DNA from: Hymenobacter sediminicola
Lineage (GTDB): Bacteria; Bacteroidota; Bacteroidia; Cytophagales; Hymenobacteraceae
NCBI RefSeq assembly: GCF_014250515.1
Contig: NZ_CP060202.1
Coordinates: 3,283,001-3,347,000, forward strand
Direction: 5' to 3'
Length of the DNA stretch: 64,000 nucleotides
Below, in pieces: positions 52,222-60,506 of the stretch (position 1 is the first letter of the stretch; the number at the start of each line of letters is the position of its first letter). The position numbers and the translations under genes were made by a program. The notes below the pieces were generated by a model. That model searched no databases and was not told the origin of the DNA. It was given only the letters and a program-made list of their open reading frames with translations.

Positions 52222-53781
52222 ATGAAACATACATTTTCCCGCTTGCTGCTGGCGGCCGCCCTGTTCGGTCCGGCCGGAGCACATACTGCCCAAGCTGCCG
52301 AAATAGTGGAGTTGCGCCAGCCCAATGCCGCCAAGGTGGTCGTGAAGCTGCAGTTCCGCAACGGCTCGTCCGCCGACCCGGTCGGCAAAGAAGGCCTCAC
52401 GTTCCTGACCTCTCAGCTTGTGACAGAAGGCGGGACCAAGGACATGACCTCGGCCCAACTGAAGGACTTTCTCTATCCGATGTCTACGCGCTACTATGCC
52501 GTCACGGACAAGGAAGTCACTACTTTCACTTTCGAGTTTCACAAGGACTTTATCGACAAGTTTTACCCGGTGCTGCGCGGGCTTATGCTCACGCCCAGCT
52601 TCACGCAGGAAGACTTCGACCGGCTCCAGTCCAACCTGCATAACTACGTGGAGCAAGTGATTCGGGCGTCTTCGGATGAGGATTACAGCAAGTTTGCGCT
52701 GGAAGACCAGCTGTTCCGGGGCACGCGGTTTCAGCACATGACGCGCGGCACCGCCGCCGGCGTGAAGAACCTGACGCTGGCCGACGTGAAAAAGCAATAC
52801 GCCGCCGCTTTCGGGCAGGACAACCTGACCATCGGGCTGGCCGGCAACTATCCGGCTTCGTTTGCCAAGCAGTTGGAGGCCGACCTAAAAAAATTGCCCA
52901 AAAGCTCGGTGAAGCCTGCCGTGCCGACTGTAGCCATGCCCAAAGGCATTCGTGTCGAAATCATCAGCAAGCCTGATGCGCTGGGCTCGGCTATATATGC
53001 GGGCTTTCCTATCCAAACCACCCGTGCCAACGACGACTTCGCGGCCCTGATGGTGGCCAACTCCTGGCTGGGTGAGCACCGCAAAAGCTACGGCAAGCTC
53101 TACGACAAGATCCGGACGACCCGCTCCATGAACTACGGCGACTATAGCTACGTGGAGTGGTACGAGGGCGGCGGCCAGAACATGCTGCCGGTGCCCGGAG
53201 TGCCGCGCCACGCCAACTATGCCAGCTTGTGGCTGCGCCCGGTCCAGATTGCCGAAGGCCTGCGCAAGCAATACCCCGCGGAGCTGGGCGACCTGAAAGT
53301 TGGCCACGCACCGTTTGCACTGCGCCTGGCCGTGCGCGAAATGGACAACGTAGTAAAAAACGGCCTCAGCAAAGATGATTTTGAGCTGACCCGCACCTTC
53401 CTGCGCTCCTACGTGAAGCTCTACGGCACCACGCCCGCCAAGCAGCTCGGCTTCCTGCTCGACTCGAAATTCTACGGCCGCAAAGACTGGCTGAAGGAAG
53501 TAGATGGCCAACTGGCCAAGCTCACGGTAGACGATGTAAACCGTGCCATCCGCAAGCACTGGCAGGTGCAGAACATGTTCGTGACCATCGTGACGGACGA
53601 CAGCGAAGCTCAGCCCCTGGCCGATGTACTCAAGAACAACACGCCTTCGCCAATGAGCTATGCCAACGTAGTGAAAGCCGGCCTGCCCGCCGATGTGGTA
53701 GCGGAGGACAAAGCCGTAGCCGACTACAAGCTGAACGTGACGGACGTAAAAATTGTGGATACGAAAGACACATTTAAGTAA
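52222..53781 (+). CDS. M16 peptidase-like protein lacking the zinc site
   Basis: The 519-residue protein has a signal peptide and the M16 fold. In place of HxxEH it reads KEGLTFLTSQLVTEGG, so the three zinc/catalytic residues are Phe, Ser and Gln. It probably pairs with the product of the upstream gene as the non-catalytic half. The end of the gene is followed by a strong terminator. A second role, as an independent binding protein, cannot be excluded. Confidence 0.88.
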   Translation: MKHTFSRLLLAAALFGPAGAHTAQAAEIVELRQPNAAKVVVKLQFRNGSSADPVGKEGLTFLTSQLVTEGGTKDMTSAQLKDFLYPMSTRYYAVTDKEVTTFTFEFHKDFIDKFYPVLRGLMLTPSFTQEDFDRLQSNLHNYVEQVIRASSDEDYSKFALEDQLFRGTRFQHMTRGTAAGVKNLTLADVKKQYAAAFGQDNLTIGLAGNYPASFAKQLEADLKKLPKSSVKPAVPTVAMPKGIRVEIISKPDALGSAIYAGFPIQTTRANDDFAALMVANSWLGEHRKSYGKLYDKIRTTRSMNYGDYSYVEWYEGGGQNMLPVPGVPRHANYASLWLRPVQIAEGLRKQYPAELGDLKVGHAPFALRLAVREMDNVVKNGLSKDDFELTRTFLRSYVKLYGTTPAKQLGFLLDSKFYGRKDWLKEVDGQLAKLTVDDVNRAIRKHWQVQNMFVTIVTDDSEAQPLADVLKNNTPSPMSYANVVKAGLPADVVAEDKAVADYKLNVTDVKIVDTKDTFK

Positions 53782-53808
53782 GCTGGCTGCACGGCCTAAT
53801 GAATTGTT

Positions 53809-53848
53809 AAAAACCGACCCGGAAATTTTCCGGGTCGGTTTTTTTTTC
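53809..53848. terminator. Terminator of the M16 operon
   Basis: AAAAACCGACCCGGAAA pairs with TTTCCGGGTCGGTTTTT, with T8 at the end; the loop is very short. Confidence 0.9.
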
Positions 53849-53916
53849 GGGTTAAACCTGTTGCCTGCTGGCCCATCTATGCAGTATATTTTGATAACTC
53901 ATTTCTTCCCAGCCAG

Positions 53917-54801
53917 ATGAAAGCAACTTCCTTCCCTCGCCTGCTGCTCCTGCTATTAGTGCTCTTCACCGCCGCCTCTGCCAGCGAAGCCAGGGACCAT
54001 CGGCGCGGCCACGGTGGGCCGGCTAACCCCGAAATCAAAGCCTACATGGCGCAAAACGTGCTGCCCGCAGTGCGGCAGCAGCGCCAGAAACTAGAGCCTC
54101 AGCTCAGCACCTCCGACCGGGCACAATTGGCCATTTACCGCACCCAGCTACAGGAGCTACGCCAGCAGAGCCAGGCACTTCGCCAGAGCATCAAACCGGC
54201 CGGCACGCAGGCGCCCGGCACCCGCCCCGAAATGACAGAAGCCCAGAAGCAGCAGTTTCAGAAGTTACACTCCGACCACAAAGTCCTGATGCAGAGTGTC
54301 GGCCAGTTGGGCCAGAAATATGCTGGCGACATTGCCCGTCTTTCGCAGGAATTGCAGCCGCAAAAAGAAAAATGGGCGGCTGACCTGAAGGAGTTGGCAA
54401 TAAAAAACATGACACCGGAGCAGCAGGAGAAACTGGGGCAGATGGCTAGCCGCATGCACCACCGCGGTGGTGCTAACCGATTCTTCAAGCCTGCTATGTT
54501 TCTGCTAATGGACCCCAGCGCACCAAGCAGCCCGGAGCGTGAGTTGGGCAATACGATGGTGTATCCTAACCCGGCCGTAGCGAGCAGCCAGCTGGAATAC
54601 GAAGTAAAAAAGGCTGGTCCTGTTACAGTGGAGCTGCTCGATAGCCGTGGCAATGCGCTGCGTACGGTAGCGAATGAAACCAAGCAGGAAAAAGGCCAGC
54701 ACACAGTGCAGGTAAATATTTCAGACCTGCCAGTTGGCACTTATTTCTACAAAATCACTACGAAGTCGGGCTCCGAAACCCGCCGCTTCGTGAAAGAATA
54801 A
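53917..54801 (+). CDS. Secreted protein with T9SS type A sorting domain
   Basis: This 294-residue protein starts with a signal peptide (LLLLLLVLFTAASASEA). Residues about 30-195 are highly helical and Gln-rich with repeats such as LQELRQQSQALRQSIK and LTPEQQEKLGQMASRM, resembling Spy/CpxP-type periplasmic chaperones. The C-terminal 80 residues, from NTMVYPNPA to TYFYKITTKSGSETRRFVKE, are a type IX secretion signal of Bacteroidota. It is therefore exported across the outer membrane and may be anchored. The combination is unusual because Spy-like proteins are normally periplasmic. Confidence 0.82.
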   Translation: MKATSFPRLLLLLLVLFTAASASEARDHRRGHGGPANPEIKAYMAQNVLPAVRQQRQKLEPQLSTSDRAQLAIYRTQLQELRQQSQALRQSIKPAGTQAPGTRPEMTEAQKQQFQKLHSDHKVLMQSVGQLGQKYAGDIARLSQELQPQKEKWAADLKELAIKNMTPEQQEKLGQMASRMHHRGGANRFFKPAMFLLMDPSAPSSPERELGNTMVYPNPAVASSQLEYEVKKAGPVTVELLDSRGNALRTVANETKQEKGQHTVQVNISDLPVGTYFYKITTKSGSETRRFVKE

Positions 54802-54821
54802 CCTGCTTCCATTCTTCGTTG

Positions 54822-54852
54822 AAAGCCAGCCTGCTCCCAGGCTGGCTTTTTT
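54822..54852. terminator. Terminator after the T9SS cargo gene
   Basis: AAAGCCAGCCTG pairs with CCAGGCTGGCTTTTTT around a short loop. Confidence 0.85.
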
Positions 54853-54900
54853 CGTTGACAGAAACCAGAGGCTGGCTTCTCGCGCTCCGCCGTCCGCTAG

Positions 54901-54908
54901 TATCTTTA
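54901..54908 (+). promoter_or_regulatory. Promoter -7 box TATCTTTA
   Basis: TATCTTTA has one mismatch to TAnnTTTG and ends 6 bp before the ATG of the following lipoprotein gene, which would give an almost leaderless transcript. Confidence 0.4.
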
Positions 54909-54914
54909 CACCCT

Positions 54915-55469
54915 ATGCTTCGCAATCCGCTTACTTGGCTCCTGTTCTTGATTGTTTCCACGGCGCTGGCTGCCTGTTGTGGCTCCGTGGCCTGCGACTG
55001 TCAAGACTCGCTCGACGATGCGGTGTATTTCAACTTCAACCTGAGCTCAACAGCCCCCAACCGCCTCGATTCGGCGGCAGTAGATACCGTTTTCTTCGTG
55101 CGGCAGCTGCTGCCCTACCGCGACACCGTTACCACGGGCCAGCCGGCCATTGACACCATTCAGCTGCTCCGGGTTGGGCGCGAGCGGGGCACTAGTGTGG
55201 TACTGAACAACGCCCAGCCGTTCGGGCAGCGCGGCACCCGCAAACTCAATCAGTATTCATACAAGCTGTATCTGGGCAAGCGCAGGGCTCCCACGGCAAG
55301 CTTTGTTATCGACAGTATTCAGCTCGAAGACCAACTGAAAGGCGACGGCTGCTGCACTTGCAACAGCAACGTAAAAAAACTGGTCTTCCTCCGAGGTACC
55401 CCCACCCCCATTGATGCCTCCGACCCCAGTGGCCAGGATCAGGCCGTACCAGTAACCCTCAACCGCTAG
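54915..55469 (+). CDS. Lipoprotein, unknown
   Basis: The 184-residue product starts with a lipoprotein signal (LLFLIVSTALAAC, Cys21; a second cysteine follows). The mature part has strands such as VYFNFNLSS, VDTVFFVRQLL and SYKLYLGKR and a cysteine-rich segment GDGCCTCNSN near 155. I recognise no family. I chose the ATG at 54915, just after the -7-like box, over the longer frame from 54819, which lacks the signal. It is close to the GAF-protein gene, 122 bp downstream. Confidence 0.7.
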   Translation: MLRNPLTWLLFLIVSTALAACCGSVACDCQDSLDDAVYFNFNLSSTAPNRLDSAAVDTVFFVRQLLPYRDTVTTGQPAIDTIQLLRVGRERGTSVVLNNAQPFGQRGTRKLNQYSYKLYLGKRRAPTASFVIDSIQLEDQLKGDGCCTCNSNVKKLVFLRGTPTPIDASDPSGQDQAVPVTLNR

Positions 55470-55591
55470 CAGCAAGAAAAGGCCACTCAAGCTCTTCTGG
55501 CACGACCAATGCCGGGGCACACACGTATAGTAGAGGCACACAGAAGCCCAGCCGCAATGATTTGGCTATCTTCGGTGTTGTTGCTGTACCT

Positions 55592-57922
55592 ATGCTACCC
55601 GAAACTACCGTTGCCCGCCCGGCCCAGTCCGTTTTTCCGTTCAAATCCACGCTCAGCTTAGAGCCAATCATTGCGTATTGGAAGTCGCGTGAGGACGACC
55701 CGAACCCGGGTGTGTCGTTGCTGGCCCGCTCCATTGGGGAAAGGGTTGCCACGGAAACGTGGTGCCGTGGCCCCATCACCGACATGAGCGTGCTTGAATG
55801 CAACTGCGACCTGGTAGACACGCTGATGCTGGCCATGTTTCCGCCCGCCTCGTTCCGCTTCGATATCAGCGGGGCCATTGCGCCATTTCAGCGCTACAGC
55901 TTCTACCATACGCCGCGCTTCGCCGAGGTGCTTCTGAAGGCCGCCAAAAACATCAAGCAGCCGCTCAATATCGACGCGCGTACGCTGGATGTGCACACGG
56001 CGCGCATGGCCTACCAGCTCATTCTGGACAAGGTATATGGCGTACAGATGCCGCATCATGGGTCCATTATCTTCACCGTACCCGACTACAGTATCGGCCT
56101 TTATCGGCACTATGGCGTAGAGTTCGACTCTACGTTCCTGGATGTGCGCGTGGTAGGCACACGCCCCGAACTGACTTCGGAACAGATTGAGCTACTAACT
56201 CGAAACCCGCACCGGGTGGACTTGTGGCAGCAGCTGTTGCCGCCCGACTTGTTTGAGTTGGAAGGCTTCAATATCCTGCACCTAGTTGACGTAACAGACC
56301 AAGAAATTCTGTCGGAGCTGAAATACGACCTGCTGGAGCGCGACGTGCTGCAGGCCTCCGACCGGCTGGAGCAAATCCAGGAGAAGCTACGGGTACTGTT
56401 TAAGCGGCCGTTTCTGCAGCTTGGCATTGCGGCGTACGACGAGAAAAAGCGGGCTTTTGTGGATTTTGGCCGCAAAATCAACCACAGCTTCCTGACCAAG
56501 CAGCTGCACAGCCAGGATGCCGGCTCTGGCTTCCGCCAGATCTATTCGGAGCTGTGGCAGAACCGCCAGCCGCTGGTGCTGGAAGACGTAGAAACGGCCG
56601 CCATTCCCGAGGACCTGCGCCAGCAGATTCTCAGCATCGGCATCCGGTCGGCCATTCTGGCGCTGCTCCCCTACGGCGACGATACGGTGGGTCTGCTGGA
56701 GTTGGGCTCTCCGAATATCGGCGACCTAGACGAGTTCGATATTGAGACAGTAGCGCAATTTGTGCCGCTGTTTGCCGTCGCGGTGAAACGAAACGCCGAG
56801 GAAATCCAGACCCGCGTTCAGTCCATCATCAAGGAAAAGTTTACGGCCATTCATCCGAGCATGGAATGGCGCTTCACCAACGCAGCCGAAAACCTGCTGC
56901 AGAAGCAGGAAGATGGTAACCGCAACGCCGAAATGGAGGCCATCATTTTCCATGATGTATACCCGCTGCATGGTTCCTGCGACATTCGGGGCTCCAGTAC
57001 GGCCCGCAACGAGGCCATCCAGGGTGACCTGATTGAGCATCTTACCCTGGCCAATAAAGTTCTCAAGAAGGCCTCCGAATTTCAGGCGCTGCCCATTCTG
57101 GATGAGCTGAAATTTTATGTCAATAAGAATCTGCGGCGGCTACGCCAGACCCTGATTTCCGGGGACGAAGTAAGCATCTTCGAGTCGCTGAAGACGGAAG
57201 TGGAGCCGCTGTTTGAATACCTGGGGCAGAATACGCCCGAACTGCAGCCGGTTATCACGCAATACTGGTCAAATATTGATGCGGAGTTGGGTATCCTCTA
57301 TAAGCGCCGCAAAGCCTTCGAGGAAAGTACCACGCTGCTCAACGATACGGTGAGCGACTACCTGGACGAAGAGGAGGAAAAGGCGCAGCAGATGTTTCCG
57401 CATTACTTCCAGCGCTTCAAAACCGACGGCGTGGAGTATAACATCTACGTGGGAGCTTCGCTGGTAGAGCACAAGCCCTTCGACCTGGTTTTCCTGAAAA
57501 ACCTGCGTTTGTGGCAGCTGCTGACCATGATTGAAATTACGCGCCGCACGGTGGCTCTCAAGCCGCAGCTGCCCGTACCGCTGGAAACCACCCAGTTGAT
57601 TCTGATTCATAGCCAGCCGCTGGCCATCCGGTTCCGGCAGGATGAGCGCCAGTTTGACGTAGACGGGGCCTACAACATCCGCTACGAAATCATCAAAAAG
57701 CGCATCGACAAGGCGACGGTGCAAGGCACTGGCGAGCGGCTTACGCAGCCCGGCCACATTGCGCTGGTCTACTCGCAGCAGCGCGAAGCCGACGAGTACC
57801 TCGAATACCTCGACTATTTGCAGGACCGGGGCTTGTTGGAGCCCGAGATAGAAGAACTGGAGCTAGAAGAGCTGCAGGGCGTGAAAGGCCTGCTGGCCTT
57901 GCGGGTGAAGGTGAAAGTTTAG
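55592..57922 (+). CDS. Large GAF-like-domain protein, unknown
   Basis: The 776-residue protein has no signal peptide or membrane helix. A GAF-like segment spans about residues 245-400, with an IQEKLRVLFKRPFLQLGIAAY helix-strand unit, LVLEDVET, IRSAILALLPYGDDTVGLLEL and FDIETVAQFVPLFAVAVKR. The N-terminal 240 residues and the C-terminal half (from about 400) match no family I know. The last 100 residues contain runs of Glu/Asp. GAF domains bind small ligands or chromophores. The ATG at 55592 is preferred over a TTG at 55562. It is likely to be monocistronic. Confidence 0.75.
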   Translation: MLPETTVARPAQSVFPFKSTLSLEPIIAYWKSREDDPNPGVSLLARSIGERVATETWCRGPITDMSVLECNCDLVDTLMLAMFPPASFRFDISGAIAPFQRYSFYHTPRFAEVLLKAAKNIKQPLNIDARTLDVHTARMAYQLILDKVYGVQMPHHGSIIFTVPDYSIGLYRHYGVEFDSTFLDVRVVGTRPELTSEQIELLTRNPHRVDLWQQLLPPDLFELEGFNILHLVDVTDQEILSELKYDLLERDVLQASDRLEQIQEKLRVLFKRPFLQLGIAAYDEKKRAFVDFGRKINHSFLTKQLHSQDAGSGFRQIYSELWQNRQPLVLEDVETAAIPEDLRQQILSIGIRSAILALLPYGDDTVGLLELGSPNIGDLDEFDIETVAQFVPLFAVAVKRNAEEIQTRVQSIIKEKFTAIHPSMEWRFTNAAENLLQKQEDGNRNAEMEAIIFHDVYPLHGSCDIRGSSTARNEAIQGDLIEHLTLANKVLKKASEFQALPILDELKFYVNKNLRRLRQTLISGDEVSIFESLKTEVEPLFEYLGQNTPELQPVITQYWSNIDAELGILYKRRKAFEESTTLLNDTVSDYLDEEEEKAQQMFPHYFQRFKTDGVEYNIYVGASLVEHKPFDLVFLKNLRLWQLLTMIEITRRTVALKPQLPVPLETTQLILIHSQPLAIRFRQDERQFDVDGAYNIRYEIIKKRIDKATVQGTGERLTQPGHIALVYSQQREADEYLEYLDYLQDRGLLEPEIEELELEELQGVKGLLALRVKVKV

Positions 57923-57937
57923 CATATACAACAGACC

Positions 57938-57981
57938 AGCCGCTCAATACTTCTCCTGGAGAAATATTGAGCGGCTTTTTT
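57938..57981. terminator. Terminator after the GAF-like protein gene
   Basis: AGCCGCTCAATACTTCTC pairs with GAGAAATATTGAGCGGCT, loop CTG, ending in T6 (one bulged or mismatched base). Confidence 0.85.
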
Positions 57982-58039
57982 CTGCCCCCATACTACAGAA
58001 AGCGTTACAACTGCTTAGTATTGGGTTGAAGAATCTGCT

Positions 58040-58528
58040 ATGCGCGTATTGCTTACGGCTTGTCTGCTGTTGTTTTGGTTGCCTGGCTGGAGCCAACGGT
58101 TCGTGCTTCCCGATGGCGAGTACATGGATACGACCGTCAGCCGACAGGCGGGATGCCAACTGAAGCCTACGGCCCGCTACTACAGCGTGAATGGCAAGTA
58201 CCCGCGCAGCTCCGATACGCTGCGCGAGCAAGCACAGGCGTTTTTGCAGCGTGGCGGCCACACGTACACAGGGAGCGGCTACATCACGTTCCGGTTTGTA
58301 GTAGACTGCAGCGGTAAACGGCTGCCCCGCACTCAAGTGCTACAAACGGATGCCCGCTACCAGCAATACCGTTTTCAGCCGGAACTGGTGGAGAAATTAT
58401 ACGCCTACCTAAACACGCTCAACGACTGGCGCATAGCCCGCAGCCCCAACGGCCAGGAAACTGCGAATTACATTGCCTACATAGCCTTCAAAATCAATCA
58501 TGGGAAAGTTGTGGCGGTGTGCCCCTAG
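58040..58528 (+). CDS. Secreted protein, weak TonB-C-like similarity
   Basis: The 162-residue product starts with a signal peptide (LLLFWLPGWSQ). The last part, GYITFRFVVDCSGKRLPRTQ through FKINHGKVVAVC, has the strand-helix-strand outline of the TonB C-terminal fold, but the match is weak. It overlaps the start of the following TPR lipoprotein gene by 29 bp in another frame, so the two are coupled. No function can be assigned. Confidence 0.6.
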   Translation: MRVLLTACLLLFWLPGWSQRFVLPDGEYMDTTVSRQAGCQLKPTARYYSVNGKYPRSSDTLREQAQAFLQRGGHTYTGSGYITFRFVVDCSGKRLPRTQVLQTDARYQQYRFQPELVEKLYAYLNTLNDWRIARSPNGQETANYIAYIAFKINHGKVVAVCP

Positions 58529-59384
58529 TCTGTTGCTGGGGCTGCTGAGCGCCCATCTGAGTTCCTGCCAACCCACCACCTCTGGGCAGCCACCTGCCGC
58601 ACAGGCGCTGCCCGACAAGTGCAGTAGCCGCCAGTACCAGGACAGCTTGGTTAGCAGGTACATTGAGCACGGAGCCCAACGGTTTAGCTACCTCGACCCA
58701 CGCTGGACGCAATATTGCGACAGTCTGATTGCTGTCTGTCCCAACATTGCGGTAGCGTACCGGGAAAAGGCCATTCCGCTCATCAAAGACGGTAAGTTTG
58801 AGGAAGCCTTTGCGCTGGAAGACAAGGCGGTGGCACTGAATCCCAAACAGTGGCTGGCATATCGGGGCTTCCTGAAATGCATTTTTGCTAAGGACTACGA
58901 AGGTGCCATTCTCGATTTCCAGGCGGCCGCCCGGCTCACGCCCAACGGTCTGGAAATGGACCACACCTATCCCTTCTTTGAGGGCCTTTGCAACCTGGAG
59001 CTAGGTCGCTATGCCCAGGCCGAAGCCAGCTTCAAGCAGGATATGCAGCAGCAGCGTGGCCCCGACGGCCAGCGTGACATCCATTTCAACACGCTGTTCT
59101 ATGTAGGCGTGCTCTACTATGAAATGAAACAGTACGAAGCTGCCGCTACCTATCTGGGCCGCTGTCTCAGCACTTACTCTCAGCATCCCGACGCTAACTA
59201 CTACCTGGCTCTGGTGAGCCGCGCCCGCGGCAATGAGCCGCTGGCCAGGCTTCATCTGGAACTAGCCCAGCAGGTACTGCGCAAGGGCTACACCATGAAT
59301 GAGGACAACCTGTACTACTCCAACTATCCCCACCAGATAACTGCCTACGAAGTAGCCACTGCACTGGCCCCGGCGCCCCGTTGA
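58500..59384 (+). CDS. TPR-type lipoprotein
   Basis: This 294-residue protein starts with a signal ending LSSC (lipidation at Cys23). Several tetratricopeptide-like repeats follow (AYREKAIPLIKDGKFEEAFA, AYRGFLKCIFAKDYEGAILD, FYVGVLYYEMKQYEAAATYL), so it is probably a scaffold at the outer membrane. It overlaps the upstream secreted-protein gene by 29 bp and converges with the PAP2 gene, 6 bp away. Its partners are unknown. Confidence 0.75.
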   Translation: MGKLWRCAPSLLLGLLSAHLSSCQPTTSGQPPAAQALPDKCSSRQYQDSLVSRYIEHGAQRFSYLDPRWTQYCDSLIAVCPNIAVAYREKAIPLIKDGKFEEAFALEDKAVALNPKQWLAYRGFLKCIFAKDYEGAILDFQAAARLTPNGLEMDHTYPFFEGLCNLELGRYAQAEASFKQDMQQQRGPDGQRDIHFNTLFYVGVLYYEMKQYEAAATYLGRCLSTYSQHPDANYYLALVSRARGNEPLARLHLELAQQVLRKGYTMNEDNLYYSNYPHQITAYEVATALAPAPR

Positions 59385-59390
59385 TGCCCC

Positions 59391-60059
59391 TCAAACCTGC
59401 TGCTCTTCCCGCCAAAACAGCCGCAGTGCAGTGCGCAACAGAATCAGCCAGAGCAGACCAGCCGCAAAGCCTGCCAGCACATCGGTGGCGTAGTGTACTT
59501 GCAGATATACCCGCGTTAGGCCAATAAGCACTGCCCACAGTAACAGCAGAACAGCCCAGGCCGGGTGCCGGCCGTGCCGCCAGAGTAGCCAGGCCAGGCA
59601 ACCATACAGCGCCATTCCAATCATGGCGTGGCCGCTGGGAAAGCTCAGCCCCAGTTGGGAAAGCAGCGCAGTAGCCGGGCGCGGCCGTTGGAAATGCGTT
59701 TTGAGCAACTGGTTGAAAAAAGTAGCTCCGGCAACGGCCAGAAACACTTCCAATGCTTCTCGCTTATGCCCCCACCAGCGCAGGCCGGCCGGAACAAGCA
59801 CCCCGGCTCCCACCAGAAAAGGCAGCGAAGCAAAGAAGGTCACGACATGCACCCCACTAGTCAGGGCAGGCCAGGCGGCACGTAGCGCATTGGCGTGTCC
59901 GATAGCCCAGTTGTCGAAGGTGAGGGAATGAGCCACAAACACCACGCGCGTGAGGTAGAAAAACACCCCCAACGACGCCAGAAACACCCCTCCTACCAGC
60001 AGAATTTCCACGGTCAGGAAACTGAACAGAGTGAGCAGACGAGCGGTGAGCTTCTTCAT
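59391..60059 (-). CDS. PAP2-family phosphatase, membrane
   Basis: This 222-residue protein with about six membrane helices has the three PAP2 motifs: KTHFQRPRP (near 118), PSGHAMIGMALYG (near 142) and RVYLQVHYATDVLAG (near 184). PAP2 enzymes remove phosphate from lipids such as undecaprenyl pyrophosphate or phosphatidate. The substrate cannot be told. I chose the ATG at 60059 (MKKLTARLLTLF) over a longer frame from 60149. A paralogue lies 447 bp away on the same strand, across a tRNA gene. Confidence 0.88.
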   Translation of the reverse strand: MKKLTARLLTLFSFLTVEILLVGGVFLASLGVFFYLTRVVFVAHSLTFDNWAIGHANALRAAWPALTSGVHVVTFFASLPFLVGAGVLVPAGLRWWGHKREALEVFLAVAGATFFNQLLKTHFQRPRPATALLSQLGLSFPSGHAMIGMALYGCLAWLLWRHGRHPAWAVLLLLWAVLIGLTRVYLQVHYATDVLAGFAAGLLWLILLRTALRLFWREEQQV

Positions 60060-60258
60060 GAACCACAGCGTTACACGGATATGTACGGATTTTGTAGTCG
60101 CTGCCGACAATACACCAGGGCCACTTTCCTCACCAAGTAAGCACAGCATTCTGATTAGTTGCCAATCAAAACAAGCTTACGTTGCGTCGGGCCATTCCTA
60201 CGGCTGCCCCCCCCATACCATTCACCCGTTTCAGGTTCAGCCCCGATGCGGGGCAAAT

Positions 60259-60290
60259 AAAAAAGCCGGCCCATTTCTGGACCGGCTTTT
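60259..60290 (-). terminator. Terminator after tRNA-Leu
   Basis: On the minus strand AAAAGCCGGTCC pairs with GGGCCGGCTTTT across an AGAAAT loop, then T6 follows. It directly abuts the end of the tRNA. Confidence 0.85.
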
Positions 60291-60291
60291 G

Positions 60292-60373
60292 TGCGCTCGG
60301 AGAGACTCGAACTCTCACACCTTTCGGAACTGCCGCCTGAAGACAGCGCGTCTACCAATTTCGCCACAAGCGC
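60292..60373 (-). tRNA. tRNA-Leu (anticodon CAG)
   Basis: Read on the minus strand, GCGCTTG pairs with CGAGCGC (one G-U) to close the acceptor, the D arm is in GGCGAAATTGGTAGACG, the anticodon CAG is in TCTTCAGGCG, and the T arm GAGAGTTCGAGTCTCTC has the standard TTCGA loop. The long variable region of class II tRNAs is present. The 3' CCA is not encoded. A promoter and a terminator frame the gene, so it is transcribed by itself. Confidence 0.93.
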
Positions 60374-60422
60374 AGCACGTGTATCAAGCTCCATTTCCCT
60401 TGCGGGGTGTTGTTTGATGCTG

Positions 60423-60454
60423 CAAAGATAGAGACAAGTTGCGGCACCAGACAA
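60423..60454 (-). promoter_or_regulatory. Promoter of tRNA-Leu
   Basis: Read on the minus strand, TTG (60454-60452), 21 bp and TATCTTTG (60430-60423) form a good Bacteroidota promoter, about 50 bp upstream of the mature 5' end. Confidence 0.65.
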
Positions 60455-60506
60455 GCTCCGCCGAAAAAAAGCCGATAATTTTCCTGCAATAAATTAGCTT
60501 TACGAG

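Noticed and set aside
60155..60454. A 99-codon minus-strand frame over the tRNA
   Set aside because: It reads through the tRNA-Leu gene and its terminator, so it is not a real protein.
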